A stretch of DNA of 64,000 bases, taken from assembly GCA_022432975.1 (NCBI GenBank), contig CM039502.1, positions 12,359,803-12,423,802 on the forward strand, given 5' to 3'. The translations under genes and the position numbers were made by a program. This document shows positions 1 to 10,354 of this stretch, in pieces. This stretch comes from Begonia masoniana. Lineage: Eukaryota > Streptophyta > Magnoliopsida > Cucurbitales > Begoniaceae. Position 1 is the stretch's first letter, and each line of letters opens with the position of its first letter. Below the pieces are notes generated by a model that searched no databases, was not told where the DNA came from, and was given only the letters and a program-made list of their open reading frames with translations.

Positions 1-47
1 ATAAAGCAAATATCGAAATTATTGAGAAGCTACCTCCACCAAAAACA

Positions 48-245
48 GTGAAAGGAATCAGAAGCTTCCTAGGGCATGCAGGGTTCTATAGGCGCTTCAT
101 TAAGGATTTTTCTAAAATATCGAAGCCCCTATGCAATTTACTGGAGCAAAATACCTCATTCAACTTTGATAAAAACTGTCTTGAAGCCTTTAACCTGCTA
201 AAGCATAAGTTGATTACTGCACCTGTGATAACTGCACCCGACTAA
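48..245 (+). pseudogene. Reverse transcriptase C-terminus/connection (Athila-type pol fragment)
   Basis: The 65-residue reading contains IRSFLGHAGFYRRFIKDFSK followed by SKPLCNLLE, the standard thumb/connection segment of Ty3/gypsy RT. A stop at 243-245 and a frame change separate it from the RNase H-integrase ORF starting at 293. Pol is therefore broken here, and the preceding RT core is outside the window. Confidence 0.85.
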
Positions 246-292
246 AACTCACCTTTTATTTTAAGTGTGATGCAAGCGACTATGCAGTAGGA

Positions 293-1990
293 GTGGTTCT
301 TGGGCAGAAGAAAGAGAAAATTTTTCACTCTATTTACTACGCCAACAAAACCTTGAATGAAACTCAAAAGAACTACACAACAACAGAAAAAGAGCTACTA
401 GCTGTGGTGTTTGCATTTGACAAATTTAGAGCATATTTAATTGGCGCAAAGGTTATCGTTTACACTGACCATGCAGCAATAAAATATTTGGTTGCAAAGA
501 AGGATGCTAAACCGAGGCTTATTCGATGGGTACTATTACTTCAAGAATTCAATGTGGAGATTCGAGACAGAAAGGGGTGCGAAAACCAAGTGGCTGATCA
601 TTTATCTCGCCTGGAGAATATGGGTAAACAGCAAGATGAAGGGATTATAAGAGAATCTTTTCTTGATGAACAAATACTGAAGCTGGAAGTTTCTTCAGCT
701 CCTTGGTACGCGGATTTTGTTAATTTTATTGTAAGTGAAATAATTCATGTCGATTTAGATTATCAACAGAGAAGAAAGTTTATGAAAGATGTAAAACAAT
801 ATTTCTGGGACGAGCCGTTTCTCTTCAAGCAATGCGCTGATCAGCTGTTGAGAAGGTGTGTTCCAGAGGAGGAAATGCAGTCAGTGCTGCAGCAATGCCA
901 CGCAGCATCATATGGCGGCCATTATGGTGGAACACGTACAGCAGCAAAAGTTTTACAATCAGATTTGTACTGGCCTACACTCTTTAAAGATGCTAACAAT
1001 TTTGTTCAAAACTGTGACAGATGTCAAAGAACAGGGAATATATCAAGAAAACACGAGTTGCCCCTGACCAACATATTAGAGATTGAAGTCTTTGACGTTT
1101 GGGGAATTGACTTCATTGGACCTTTCCCAGCGTCTAATGGAAACCAATACATACTGTTAGCCGTTGATTATGTTTCTAAATGGGTAGAAGCTGCAGCATT
1201 GCCAAATAATGAAGGAAAGAGTGTTCTGAAATTTTTACAAAAAAATATTTTCACAAGGTTTGGCACTCCCAGAGCAATTATCAGTGATGGAGGATCTCAT
1301 TTCTGTAATAGAGCCTTCACTGCGTTACTCAGTAAATATGGAGTTAGACATAAGGTGACTACAGCATACCACCCTCAGAGTAATGGACAAGCAGAAGTAT
1401 CTAACAGTGAAGTGAAACGGATTCTGGAGAAGGTGGTGAATCCGAACAGAAAAGACTGGTCACTAAAATTAGACGCTGCATTATGGGCATACAGAACAGC
1501 ATTTAAGACACCTCTGGGCACCACTCTGTTCAACATGATTTATGGAAAAACTTGTCATTTACCAGTAGAACTTGAGCATAAAGCATATTGGGCAATCAAA
1601 ATCTTAAATTTGGATTTACAAGGAGCAGGGAAACATAAGTTTTTGCAGTTACAGGAGTTGGAAGAGTTGAGATTAAGTGCGTATGAAAATGCAAAAATTT
1701 ACAAGGACAAGGTTAAAAAATGGCATGATAAAAAGTTGCAAGCCAGGACATTTAAAAAAGGAGGAAAAGTTTTGCTATTTAATTCGATGATGAAGATTCT
1801 CCCAGGAAAGTTAAAGTCAAGGTGGTCTGGACCTTTTGAAATTGTAGAAGTATTTCCATATGGAGCAGTGCAGTTGCATGATGAAAAAAGTGGAAAAACT
1901 TTTAAGGTTAATGGTCAACGGATCAAACATTATTTTGGAGAACAATTGACAAAAATTATGTCAATTTCTCTAAAGGAGTTGGAAGAATAA
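293..1990 (+). CDS. Pol polyprotein: RNase H and integrase (Athila-type)
   Basis: An uninterrupted 565-residue reading. RNase H covers roughly residues 1-105 ([37 protein letters not shown]). The integrase H2C2 zinc finger is near 203-245 (HAAS..GGHYGG to CDRCQR). The DDE core shows Asp273 (WGIDFIGPF), Asp332 (IISDGGSHF) and Glu368 (GQAEVSN), with 35 residues between the last two as expected. The C-terminus ends in the [14 protein letters not shown] motif typical of Athila integrases, without a chromodomain. All catalytic residues are intact, but the polyprotein is broken upstream at 245, so autonomous activity is unlikely. The ORF start is only the first ATG after the break, not a natural initiation site. 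Confidence 0.88.
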   Translation: MVLGQKKEKIFHSIYYANKTLNETQKNYTTTEKELLAVVFAFDKFRAYLIGAKVIVYTDHAAIKYLVAKKDAKPRLIRWVLLLQEFNVEIRDRKGCENQVADHLSRLENMGKQQDEGIIRESFLDEQILKLEVSSAPWYADFVNFIVSEIIHVDLDYQQRRKFMKDVKQYFWDEPFLFKQCADQLLRRCVPEEEMQSVLQQCHAASYGGHYGGTRTAAKVLQSDLYWPTLFKDANNFVQNCDRCQRTGNISRKHELPLTNILEIEVFDVWGIDFIGPFPASNGNQYILLAVDYVSKWVEAAALPNNEGKSVLKFLQKNIFTRFGTPRAIISDGGSHFCNRAFTALLSKYGVRHKVTTAYHPQSNGQAEVSNSEVKRILEKVVNPNRKDWSLKLDAALWAYRTAFKTPLGTTLFNMIYGKTCHLPVELEHKAYWAIKILNLDLQGAGKHKFLQLQELEELRLSAYENAKIYKDKVKKWHDKKLQARTFKKGGKVLLFNSMMKILPGKLKSRWSGPFEIVEVFPYGAVQLHDEKSGKTFKVNGQRIKHYFGEQLTKIMSISLKELEE

Positions 1991-2326
1991 GGAGCAAAAA
2001 TGGAAGTCTGGCTAAAGACTTGGTAAAAAAATTAGCGCTATTCAGGAAGCAACCCTAAATTATATCCTTTTATTATATCCTTTTATTTTTATTTTTATTT
2101 AAAATGTTCTTGTTTTTACTTTAAATACGTTTATTTTGGATTTCAACTTCATTTCTCTGATTTTCCTCACTAGAGTTCTCTCTAAGTAGCTGTTAGGGTT
2201 TTTACTGCTCGCGATTCGCCGCCGACATCAGTAAAATTTTTGCCACTTTCCGCTTTCTGTCGCCCCTATCAACACTCGAGCATTTGTTCAATCGACATCT
2301 TTCAGCGCCAGTTTTTGATTACGAAA

Positions 2327-3515
2327 ATGAGGCCAAAGCAGAAGGGGAATAAGAATGTTAAGAAAGAAAACAGAATGGCTTTCATCTCAGAGGAGGCAAA
2401 GCTGAGATATGAGCAAGGATTGCAGCAACGCAGCTTTGCTTAAGAAAAAGGCTTCCTCGTCGCAGACGAGCAATTATTAAGGTATCCGAGTTATATTACC
2501 TCTGTTATTCAGGAACATAGCTGGAAGAAATTTTGGGATGTTCCAGATGCCGCTGTCAAAAATATTGTGAGAGAATTTTATGCTAATTTTGAGGGAGATT
2601 TGCCCGAGTGTATTCGGGTTAGAAAATGCGATGTGCGATATGCGATTCGGACCCTCCGCGATTAATGGTTTTTACAGTCTTAAGGACGTTGAAGACGAGT
2701 TTTATAAATATGAAGATAATTTATCACCAGGATTTCTGAACACGGCTTTGAAGGAAATAGTCGTGCCTGGCACAAAATAGGTGCAATCGAAAACAGGCTT
2801 TCTTTCCATTCCTCGGCTTGCCCTGCTTCCCAAGGCCAAGGTTTGGTATCATTTTTTGAAACTCCGGATATTCCCCTCTTCTCATGGTCAGCATGTGACC
2901 AGAGATCGTGCTATTCTGATTTATTGCATTTTAACCAATAAGAAGATCAATATTGGTTTGATTATCTACCGAAATCTATGTGCAAATGCCCTGAAGCCAA
3001 AAGGACAACTATTATTTCCATCCTTAATTTCTGGGCTTTGTGAATTGGCGGGGGTCTCTTATGACGGAGATGAAGAACATCTTTCACCAGGGACAGCAAT
3101 GACACCCACTATTGTTAAGAGGATTGCTGCAGATGGTTTTGAGGTCCATGAAACAGAGGTTGAGGGTGGCACCAATGCTGCAGGCAACGCTGAAACATCA
3201 TCCAGCAACAGCAACATCCAACAGCAAATACTTAACAGTCTGGAATCGGTGCGTAAACAGCTCGATTGGCACATAAATGACCTTTCAACATTGCAGACAA
3301 AATTTAAACTTCAAGAAAATCTCCAATACCATATGAGAAAGGCCATGAAGAGGTTAAAGCGTAAAAATAGAATATTCTGGCAGTATACCAAGCTATGGGA
3401 TTCAGCATTGGCAGCCAGCTTTGCTAAGAAATCAGAGGATCCATCTCCTGTTTTCCCACATTTTCTAACAACACTTTTACGAGACTCGGATGATGATTCA
3501 GAAAATGAAGCATGA
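2327..3515 (+). pseudogene. Post-pol plant retroelement ORF (env-position, 'putative plant transposon protein' type)
   Basis: Begins at the ATG at 2327 with a basic N-terminus (MRPKQKGNKN). An in-frame stop at 2441, a frame change near 2650 and a stop near 2778 interrupt it. The readings together show WKKFWDVPD, VREFYANFEG, then KVWYHFLKLRIFPSSHGQHV, DRAILIYCILTNKKINIG and LLFPSLISGLCELAGVSYDG. This is the domain often annotated as putative plant transposon protein and found in Athila ORFs after pol. The tail is Ser/Asn/Gln-rich, followed by a probable coiled coil (QQILNSLESVRKQLDWHIND) and an acidic end. Its function is not established. No signal peptide or clear membrane helix is visible, so calling it an envelope protein would rest on position alone. 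Confidence 0.75.
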
Positions 3516-3537
3516 GTACCAGGGAAGTTCTAAATTT

Positions 3538-3884
3538 TCAGTTTTCTTTTCTTTTCGTTTTCAATGAACTTAATTCTCTTTTAGTTTTCTTTGAACTTAA
3601 TTTGGTTTGGCAGTAGGGACACTGCTAATTTTTAAGTGTGGAGTGCATGCATGTTTAGTATTAACTGCTTAATTTCGATTTCTGAAAATTTAGTGTGGAT
3701 TGTTTAACTTTCAGTTTTCTTTTCTTTTCGTTTTCAATGAACTTAATTCTCTTTTAGTTTTCTTTGAACTTAATTTGGTTTGGCAGTGGGGACACTGCTA
3801 ATTTTTAAGTGTGGAGTGCATGCATGTTTAGTATTAACTGCTTAATTTCGATTTCTAAAAATTTAGTGTGGATTGTTTAACGTG
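3538..3884 (+). repeat. Two-copy tandem repeat, period 173 bp
   Basis: The block 3538-3710 is repeated almost exactly at 3711-3884, both opening TCAGTTTTCTTTTC and containing GTGGAGTGCATGCATG. It lies in the untranslated stretch between the post-pol ORF and the 3' LTR. From 3885 to 4942 I see only AT-rich internal sequence, with an A-run at about 4618-4640 and two polypurine tracts. Confidence 0.9.
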
Positions 3885-4328
3885 GATGTTTAGTTTTTGT
3901 TTAATTTGAGTGTTTGAAAATTGTTTAGAATACTTATTTGTTCTGTTTAGTTTTGTGCCCAAGGTTGTTTAGTTCGCTGTTTTTATTATTCTGTTAATTT
4001 GTGTTATTTGCTCTGTTTGGTTATTAGTGTTCTGTGTAGTCTATAGACTATTCATGATAAAAAAAAAATTGAAAAATGAAGAAAAGTGAACTTCCTAATA
4101 TCTTTTAATTTAGTAAGTTATTGAATAATGTTATTGTCACATATTATTATAAATTAATTAAGATTTATTCTCATATGCTTAGTTATTCTTAACACACAAA
4201 CTCCTTTTGGTTGCTTAGGAATATCATCCTTTCTAGACATTACAATTTTATCTAGATGTCAATAATTTAGTGTTTGATGAAAGAAATTAGCGATTAAAGA
4301 CTTCTTCTAAAAATATATATATAATAAA

Positions 4329-4347
4329 TAATAAGTTTGGGGGTTAA
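4329..4347 (+). other. Internal polypurine tract-like motif
   Basis: AATAAGTTTGGGGG matches the tract directly before the 3' LTR of this element (4928-4940) but lies about 600 bp upstream, so it is a candidate second plus-strand priming site. Confidence 0.5.
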
Positions 4348-4927
4348 AAAAAAAAATTGCAATTTCCTAATCTACTTTCAATTTCGAGTGAGCCTTTTGG
4401 ATACTCCAAATAAATTAGAGGAACTTTGGGAGGAACTCCGTTGCATATTTATTGGCTATACTCCTCTATTCTATATGAGTATATATCTTGAGGTGACATT
4501 ACCGAGTAACCGGAGGACTTCATCACTAATGTTGTCAATCGCGTAAAAAGGTAGTGTGACTAAAAGATAAAGTCAATATAAAAATTATTATGGTGTATCC
4601 CCTTGACTTATGTTATAAAAAAAAAAAAAAAAAAAAAAATCTTTGAAAGCTAATGGATTTATGAATAACATTAAAAAAAATTGACATCTTATGATATGAA
4701 TTGTGATATTTAGTTTTGATTTTTGAACTTAGCAATTCAAATGGAGTTTGAGCACACACACTTTGAAAATTAGTTTATTGGGAATTAAGTCTATATTGAT
4801 TGCTTTTAATTGTGAAAATGAAATTTTTCAATAATTTACAAGTTACTAGATATTTTGAAATTATACAAAATTTGTTAATTTGGGAACTTATTTTTGTTTT
4901 GCATCACTCGATGATGAGTAATGGTTC

Positions 4928-4942
4928 AAGTTTGGGGGTATT
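4928..4942 (+). other. Polypurine tract of the Athila-type element
   Basis: CAAGTTTGGGGGTATT immediately precedes the LTR start TGATAACTC. The reverse Athila-type element has the equivalent motif next to its LTR at 56006. Confidence 0.75.
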
Positions 4943-6561
4943 TGATAACTCTTAAATTAGAGTTATTTTATACTATATTTAATTGATATAAATTGTATAA
5001 ATTGAGTGAATGCAAGAATAAATTGATAGGAATTTACTATAATTTCTATATAGTGCTGCAACATTTGTGTCTTGATTTAATTTAATATATTTCAGGCAAA
5101 TTCTCTAATAAAAGCAGATTTTTCTCTTTAAATCGAATTTTATATTTTTGTATTTGAATGCAATTTTATTAGAGAGAAAATCAAATTCAAAAGCTGAAGA
5201 TTATGGAGAGAGAGGAATCAAATCAAGAAAAATCAAAAAATTTGTTGCGCTGAATGTGAAAAAAGAAATTGGTATTATTTGGCTGCGGATTTATGGAGGA
5301 AAAGCAGGCTAAAATCAGGCGAACAAATCAAAACAAATGAAAGTGGACGACTAAACAGTGTGGACAACTGAGATTACGCTAAACGACAAACGCAAATGGA
5401 CGATAATCGAGTAACAGACCGTGGACGACAAAAAGGAAGAAAAGACACCTGGCATGCAAAAACAGTGGATAATAAAAGCAAATGGACGATGGAAACAGTG
5501 ACAATCTAAAAAGGGCAGCACTAAAAGACAAAAAAGTGTGGACGATGGAAGTGCATTAAAAAAAGAAAAACCCATGGACAATAAGAGAAGCAGTGAACGA
5601 TGAAGAAAAGAAGGCGCTAAAAGACAAAAGAGAATAGACAACTTGAACAGAAAATGGATGAAGCTGGCGATGCTAAAAAAAGGAAAATTAATCTGGAGAG
5701 AGAGAAAAGACAAAAATCAAGGAAAAACAAATTGGAGAGAGAAAATGGGTATGACACAGAGAGCATAAAAAGTAAGATTTTTCTGGGAAGAGAGGATGCT
5801 GAAGAACGCTGGATCTTGAGAAGACGACTGACGACGATTCTTGATCTTTCTTTCTTCTTCTCTTATTTTTACTGTTTATGAATAATATTATTTTTAAGTT
5901 TTATTTAGTTATGTCTAGTAGCTAAACGACTCATTACTTGGTTAGGACGATAGTACTCGTTACGATTTTTTTTGCTACGATCTCGGTTTTGTTATGCAAT
6001 TATCTATTGAACAATTATTTGTGATATTTCTTGCTAAGTCAGATCATATCGATAGATAGGTTGACGATCCATGTTTATATTGTATCGATATATAGATATA
6101 AATTGTTAGATACACGAATAATTAATTGGATTAATTTGTTATAACGTCGTTAGCATTAATTCGATTGGCGATAAGAATGAGGCAAATATGAAATTCACTG
6201 TTAGTTACATTCCTTCAAAGTCGAAGGAAATTCTAATTGAATTTATCTAGGCAATTTGAAAGAATCCTAGAACTATTTAATTCTTGATGTTCATAGATAA
6301 TGCTGCAGAGCATTACCAGAGAATCAGTACTAAAATTATCGTAATGAAGAAATCGACCCTAACCAAAGCTTCTATTCATCGATTTAACCTCGTTTATTTA
6401 GCTGTCTTTTATTGCATTGTTATTCTGATTTTATTTCTATCTATCTTCATTTATTATTTTAATATATTTATAAGATTTTTATAGTGAATTTAAACATAGT
6501 TAACAATATCCTCGTGGGATTAATACTTTACTTACTCATTACTTCGTTAGCGACACGTGCA
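4943..6561 (+). repeat. Athila-type 3' LTR (1619 bp)
   Basis: Starts TGATAACTC after the polypurine tract and ends GTTAGCGACACGTGCA. The boundaries agree with the inverted solo LTR at 16666-17886, which has the same termini and also carries CCTCGTGGGAT about 50-60 bp before its end. The copia reading continues directly after 6561, confirming the right edge. The central part (about 5340-5660) is dense in GTGGACGA-type words. No gene is supported inside: the ORFs here are repeat-driven. Confidence 0.8.
5340..5660 (+). repeat. Degenerate short-word array inside the Athila LTR
   Basis: Repeated words GTGGACGA(C), AATGGACGAT, CTAAAAGACAAA and AACAGTG recur at irregular spacing. The same words in reverse complement dominate the long LTRs at 38126-43288. 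Confidence 0.6.
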
Positions 6562-8330
6562 CTTGCATGTAAAAGTGTAAAATCACTAACATGTGCCTGA
6601 TTGTTTGGACAGTATTGGTCCTGCAACCATGGGAGTGGAAACTGGATTGCTAGACCCTATGTTGGTCTTGTGGAGTAAATCAAAGATATACCGGGCTTGA
6701 GATAAAGTCACACCAGTAGAGGTGTGCATAACCGAAATTTTGAGAAAGAACATTAGAGTCCCAAAATCACGGACCATAAAGTTGGAGTGCAGGTAAATGA
6801 GAAACTAATCCAACAGAGTAGTAGAGTTCCCCGTAAGGATAATGTCATCTACATAAACTAACATAACAAGAATATGGGAATCCTTGCGGTAGATGAAGAG
6901 AGAAGTATCGAACTTGGACGCTGAGAAACCTCAAGTCAACATAGCACTATATAACTTGTTGTACCAGGCTCGGGGGGATTGCTTAAGCCCATAAAGTAAT
7001 TTGCGTAAGTAAAGATATTGGAAGGGAAAAAGGAGGTGGTTGTGAAGTTGAAGGAGTAACTGAGGAAAAAGGAAAAGAAGTTTCATCGAAGGTGACATGA
7101 CGAGTGATGTATAGTTTATTATATAGATGATCGAGACAAATGTAGCCTTTATGATGAGAGCTATACCCCAAGAAAATGCACGGGAGAGAACGGGGCTGAA
7201 GTTTGTGGCGATTAAACGGACGAAGAAATGGAAAACATAGACAGCTAAAAACACAGAATGTCAAATAGGATGGGTCAGTGTGAAGCAGACTTTCGAAAGG
7301 GGACTTGTTTTTTAACACAGGGGTAGGTAGGAAATTTATTAGAGTAGTGGCTGTTGCAAAAGCATATGGCCAAAAACATTGAGGTACAGAGGAATGAAAT
7401 AGGATAGCAAAACCCGTTTCAACAACATGGTGGTTCTTGCGTTCGACTCTCCCATTTTGATTTGATGTATAAGGATAGGAGATCCGATGATGGATTCCAA
7501 TAAATTTAAAAATGTTAGAGAGTGATTGAAATTTGCCACCCTAGTCGGATTAAATAGATTTGATTTTAACACCAAATTAAGTTTGGACTATATTATGAAA
7601 TTGCAAAAAGACACTGTGAACTTCACTGTTTAATTTGAGACAATAAAACCACGTGAAGCAAGTGCAATCATCAACAAATAAGAGAAAATAACGTGCACCA
7701 GTAACAGAGGCAACAGGTGAAGGACCCTAAACTTCAGTATGTATAATATCAAACGGAGATAAAACATGAGAGTTTGAAATTAAAAAGGGTAAACGATGAG
7801 TTTTGTTCATACGACAGGCTACACAAACTTTAGATATTGTATGTTTACAAAAGGAAACATGTCAAGAATCTAACACGTACTTTAAGACAGAAAGATAGGG
7901 GTGGCCGAGACGGAGGTGTCACAGGTTGGAGGACTTGAGTGAAGGAGAGGCCGGTTCTGATGACACAGTGTGAATAGACAAAGTTATGGGTGTGGAGGGG
8001 GTCTGGTACAGGCCGTTATTGAGGGAACCCCAGAATAGAATCCAGTTGGTAGTCCGAACCTTGATAAGAAAGAAACTTGAGTGAAATTCAACAAATATCG
8101 AATTATCAAGACAGAATTGATTAACACGAAGTAAATTGTGTACAACATTAAGAGTATGAAGGACAGAATTCAAAAGGAGAGACCAGCTACCAGTGGGAAT
8201 AGTGGCGGAACCAAAATGAGCAATGGACATTAGATTACCACAGTTGTGATGACTTGGGTGGAGTTGGAATACAACGTTTGATGATGCAACAAGGAAATAT
8301 CGGATGTAATGTGGTGGGTTGCATTGGAAT
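6562..8330 (-). pseudogene. Copia pol remnant: protease, integrase, RT
   Basis: Protease survives as LDSNATHHITSD near 8320, with the Gly of the usual DSGATHH replaced by Asn. The pre-integrase region shows SVLHTLNVVHNLLRVNQFC (8160-8100) and GLYQTP. An integrase C-terminal segment reads LPCIFLGYSSHHKGYICLD (about 7200-7140). After a large deletion around 7010 comes RT: LRKLLYGLKQSPRAWYNKL, then VMLVYVDDIILTG with the YVDD catalytic motif at 6844-6858, then MVRDFGTLMFFLKISV and LSQARYIFDLL. Reading continues past a frameshift to the Athila insertion at 6561. It cannot make a functional polyprotein. Confidence 0.85.
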
Positions 8331-8809
8331 CCAGGGTACAGGCTGTGGGAGGAGCAGACACCGAGAAGGGAGGAGTCGATTGTAACCCTATCGCATGAGC
8401 TTGACCAGGAGAATGCACACTATAAGGATGGGTTGGGGGGGCGGGCCTGTATGATCCATTCAGACGGTGGTAGCATATATTAGTGGGGTAACCCAATTTG
8501 TGACATATCTGGCAATAGGGCTTGAATGTGTTGCTGGGTTGGATCAGGCGCCAGGATATAGACGGAGAAGAAGCAAGCCTCATTCCACTCTGATAAGGTC
8601 CCGCAGATGGTGGATACATAGAGCAAAGCTGTGATAACCCAGATGTATAAGTATGTGTACGATGACTGCACGAACTGAAACCCGGATGGCGGTACGTCCG
8701 CGCGGGCGAACCAGAATGTGACAGGTCGTAAAAAAGGGGTCGTCACAATCTCACATCGCTTGGGGAAGTATGTGGAAATGAAACATATGTAAAGAGACCC
8801 TCCCTAGAT

Positions 8810-8918
8810 AGCAAGACGCGTTTTGGAGCACAATTGACAACGGATCCCATAAGAACTCCGAAGTTAAAAGTGTTTCGGCGAGAGTAGTACCAGGTTGGGT
8901 GACCGACTGGGAAGTCCT
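8810..8918 (+). repeat. 5S rRNA-like domain in Cassandra 5' LTR
   Basis: Matches the plant 5S core, including the internal polymerase III promoter region (AAGAACTCCGAAGTTAAAAG, GGCGAGAGTAGTACCAGG, GGGTGACC). It is part of the TRIM LTR, not a 5S gene. A second copy is at about 9153-9262. Confidence 0.85.
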
Positions 8919-9008
8919 AGCCAAACAAAGCCGTGAGGGGAAGATATTGAGCTATGGCCCAATCCTCAGAGCGGACAATATCTTGTTGAGAAAAGAGGTC
9001 GTTACAAA

Positions 9009-9020
9009 GGGTATCAGAGA
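9009..9020 (+). other. Cassandra primer binding site
   Basis: GGGTATCAGAGA lies 2 bp after the 5' LTR end and resembles the initiator-Met tRNA complement TGGTATCAGAGC with first- and last-base changes. Confidence 0.7.
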
Positions 9021-10111
9021 CTGTACTCAACCGGAAATATGGCCAACGAGGACGTTGGGCCCCCGAGGGGGGGTGATTGTGATAACCCGGATGTGTAAGT
9101 ATGTGTACAATAGCTATACGAACCGAAACCTGGATGGCGGTACAATAGCTATAGCAAGATGCGTTTTGGAGTACAATTGACAACGGATCCCATAAGAACT
9201 CCAAAGTTAAAAGTGCTTTGGCGAGAGTAGTACCAGGTTGGGTGACCGACTGGAAAGTCCTAGCCAAACAAAGCCGTGAGGGGAGGATATTGAGCTACGG
9301 CCCAATCCCTAGAACGGACAATATCTTGCTAGGAAAAGGGGTCGTTACAGAAGCTGAGGAGCATTAAACGGCCGAGTAGGGAGAGGAAAGCAGTTGGTGG
9401 CAGCATGAGCGTGAATAACCGGCGGAGTTGCTTCTCAAGCTGAAACTCGTAACTCGGCAGCAAGTTGTGGATTTCTTCAATGGATGGTTGATCGGCACGA
9501 TTCGTGATCAACATAACGAAAGAGTTGTAGTCACTGCCCAAACCACTGAGAAAGTAGATTACTTGGTCACGGTAAGATACCGGTTCTCTGATAGCCAATA
9601 GCGTATTGCATAAAGCTATGATTTTTTGAATGTATGAGTTTGCATAGAGACCATCCTTCGATAGAGTATGAAGTTAATTACGAAGATCAGTGATCCTGGC
9701 GAGGGAGGAGGAAGCGAACATACGTCCGAGAGCTTGCCAGATTTCGCTAGCAGTGTTGAAAGTGGCGATTTGGGGAAGAAGGCTTTCATACAAGGAAGAG
9801 AAAAACTTCCTTATAACTAGACGGTTGTATCGTTGCCATAGAGAGAAATCTAGATTCTGGTTTAGGGAAAGGGGATCTAGAAATTGGGGAGGAGATGGGT
9901 AAGATCCATCCAGAATACTTTCGAGTCCATTCGCAATAACCACGTTTAGGATCTGGGCTTTGCAGATGAGATAGTTGGTGTTGTCGAGTTTGACGGTGAA
10001 CGTCTGGTTTAAGGAGGGGAGGGGAGGTAGGGAAGAAGAAAGGGAAGCTAACGGGCATGTGGGGAAAGTGGAGCTAGACGATGCCATATTTTTTCTTTTT
10101 AAGAATCGTAT

Positions 10112-10124
10112 GACTCTGATACCA
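10112..10124 (-). other. Copia primer binding site (iMet tRNA)
   Basis: The minus strand reads TGGTATCAGAGTC directly downstream of the LTR, complementary to the 3' end of plant initiator-Met tRNA. Confidence 0.85.
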
Positions 10125-10126
10125 AT

Positions 10127-10354
10127 TGAAGAAGGAAGAGAACTGAAATTAGAAAAGGAGAAGAACCAGAGAGAGTAGAGAGGAAGACAATGAATTGATA
10201 TGTGAAGAGAAGAGTTATCATTCATTATCAAAGAACGAACACCTTATACTACTGATCTGCACAGCGTAATGATTGTGCTTTACATCAAGCACAGTAAAGA
10301 CAATACATAAAACAATACATACATTGTACTAATACGTATGTTTGTCATACGACA
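10127..10354 (-). repeat. Copia 5' LTR (about 228 bp)
   Basis: On the minus strand it begins TGTCGTATGACA and ends TTCTTCA two bases before the primer binding site. It contains a TATAAGG-like box near 10243 and a pyrimidine-rich 3' part. The outer edge is inferred from the TG/CA rule; no second LTR is in the window to confirm it. Confidence 0.65.

Larger units (their letters stand above)
1..6561 (+). mobile_element. Athila-type Ty3/gypsy retrotransposon, 3' part
   Basis: Order on the plus strand is end of reverse transcriptase, RNase H, integrase, a separate ORF after pol, two polypurine tracts and a 3' LTR. This is the Athila/Tat layout; there is no chromodomain after the integrase. The 5' LTR, gag, protease and most of RT lie left of the window. 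The element appears to have inserted into the reverse copia remnant that resumes at 6562: copia coding similarity stops where the LTR ends (GCGACACGTGCA). The 5-bp target copy should be CTTGC at 6562-6566, with its partner outside the window. Confidence 0.85.
8630..9349 (+). mobile_element. Cassandra-type TRIM with 5S rRNA-like LTRs
   Basis: Both LTRs begin TGTGATAACCC and end GGTCGTTACA: 8630-9006 (377 bp) and 9078-9349 (272 bp, about 100 bp shorter through an internal deletion). Each holds a 5S rRNA-like segment (ACGGATCCCATAAGAACTCC ... GGCGAGAGTAGTACCAGG ... GGGTGACCGACTGG). The inner part is only 71 bp: a primer binding site followed by a GGGCCCCCGAGGGGGGG tract. Flanks AAAGC (8625-8629) and GAAGC (9350-9354) are a 4/5 TSD. 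It encodes no protein, as is normal for Cassandra, and sits inside copia gag. Confidence 0.93.
8330..10087 (-). pseudogene. Copia gag, split by a Cassandra insertion
   Basis: Starts at the ATG at 10087, 25 bp downstream of the primer binding site. The N-terminal part reads NQTFTVKLDNTNYLICKAQI and FSLWQRYNRLVIRKFFSSL, the usual UBN2/copia gag fold. Further on are YFLSGLGSDYNSFVMLIT and a zinc knuckle YCQICHKLGYPTNICYHRL near 8510-8450 on the far side of the TRIM. The frame is broken near 9674 and again by the 720-bp insertion at 8630-9349. Confidence 0.82.
6562..10354 (-). mobile_element. Ty1/copia retrotransposon remnant, 5' LTR to RT
   Basis: Read on the minus strand: LTR (10354-10127), primer binding site, gag, protease, integrase and the end of RT. 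The 3' part is cut by the Athila LTR at 6561. Gag is interrupted by a Cassandra TRIM (8630-9349). All reading frames carry stops, and most of the integrase-RT linker and N-terminal RT is missing near 7010. The remaining 3' part probably lies beyond the Athila 5' end, left of the window. Confidence 0.85.

Noticed and set aside
2327..3515. True envelope glycoprotein gene
   Set aside because: Only the position fits; no signal peptide or clear transmembrane helix is seen.
5351..5713. 120-residue minus-strand ORF
   Set aside because: Lies in the repetitive word region of an LTR; composition is repeat-driven.
6562..6591. Athila LTR ending at ACTAACA (6591)
   Set aside because: The minus strand still reads copia RT (DFTLLH) through this stretch, so the LTR ends at 6561.
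8810..8918. 5S rRNA gene
   Set aside because: The 5S-like sequence is within an LTR with TG/CA ends, a primer site, a second copy and a near-perfect TSD; it is a Cassandra TRIM.
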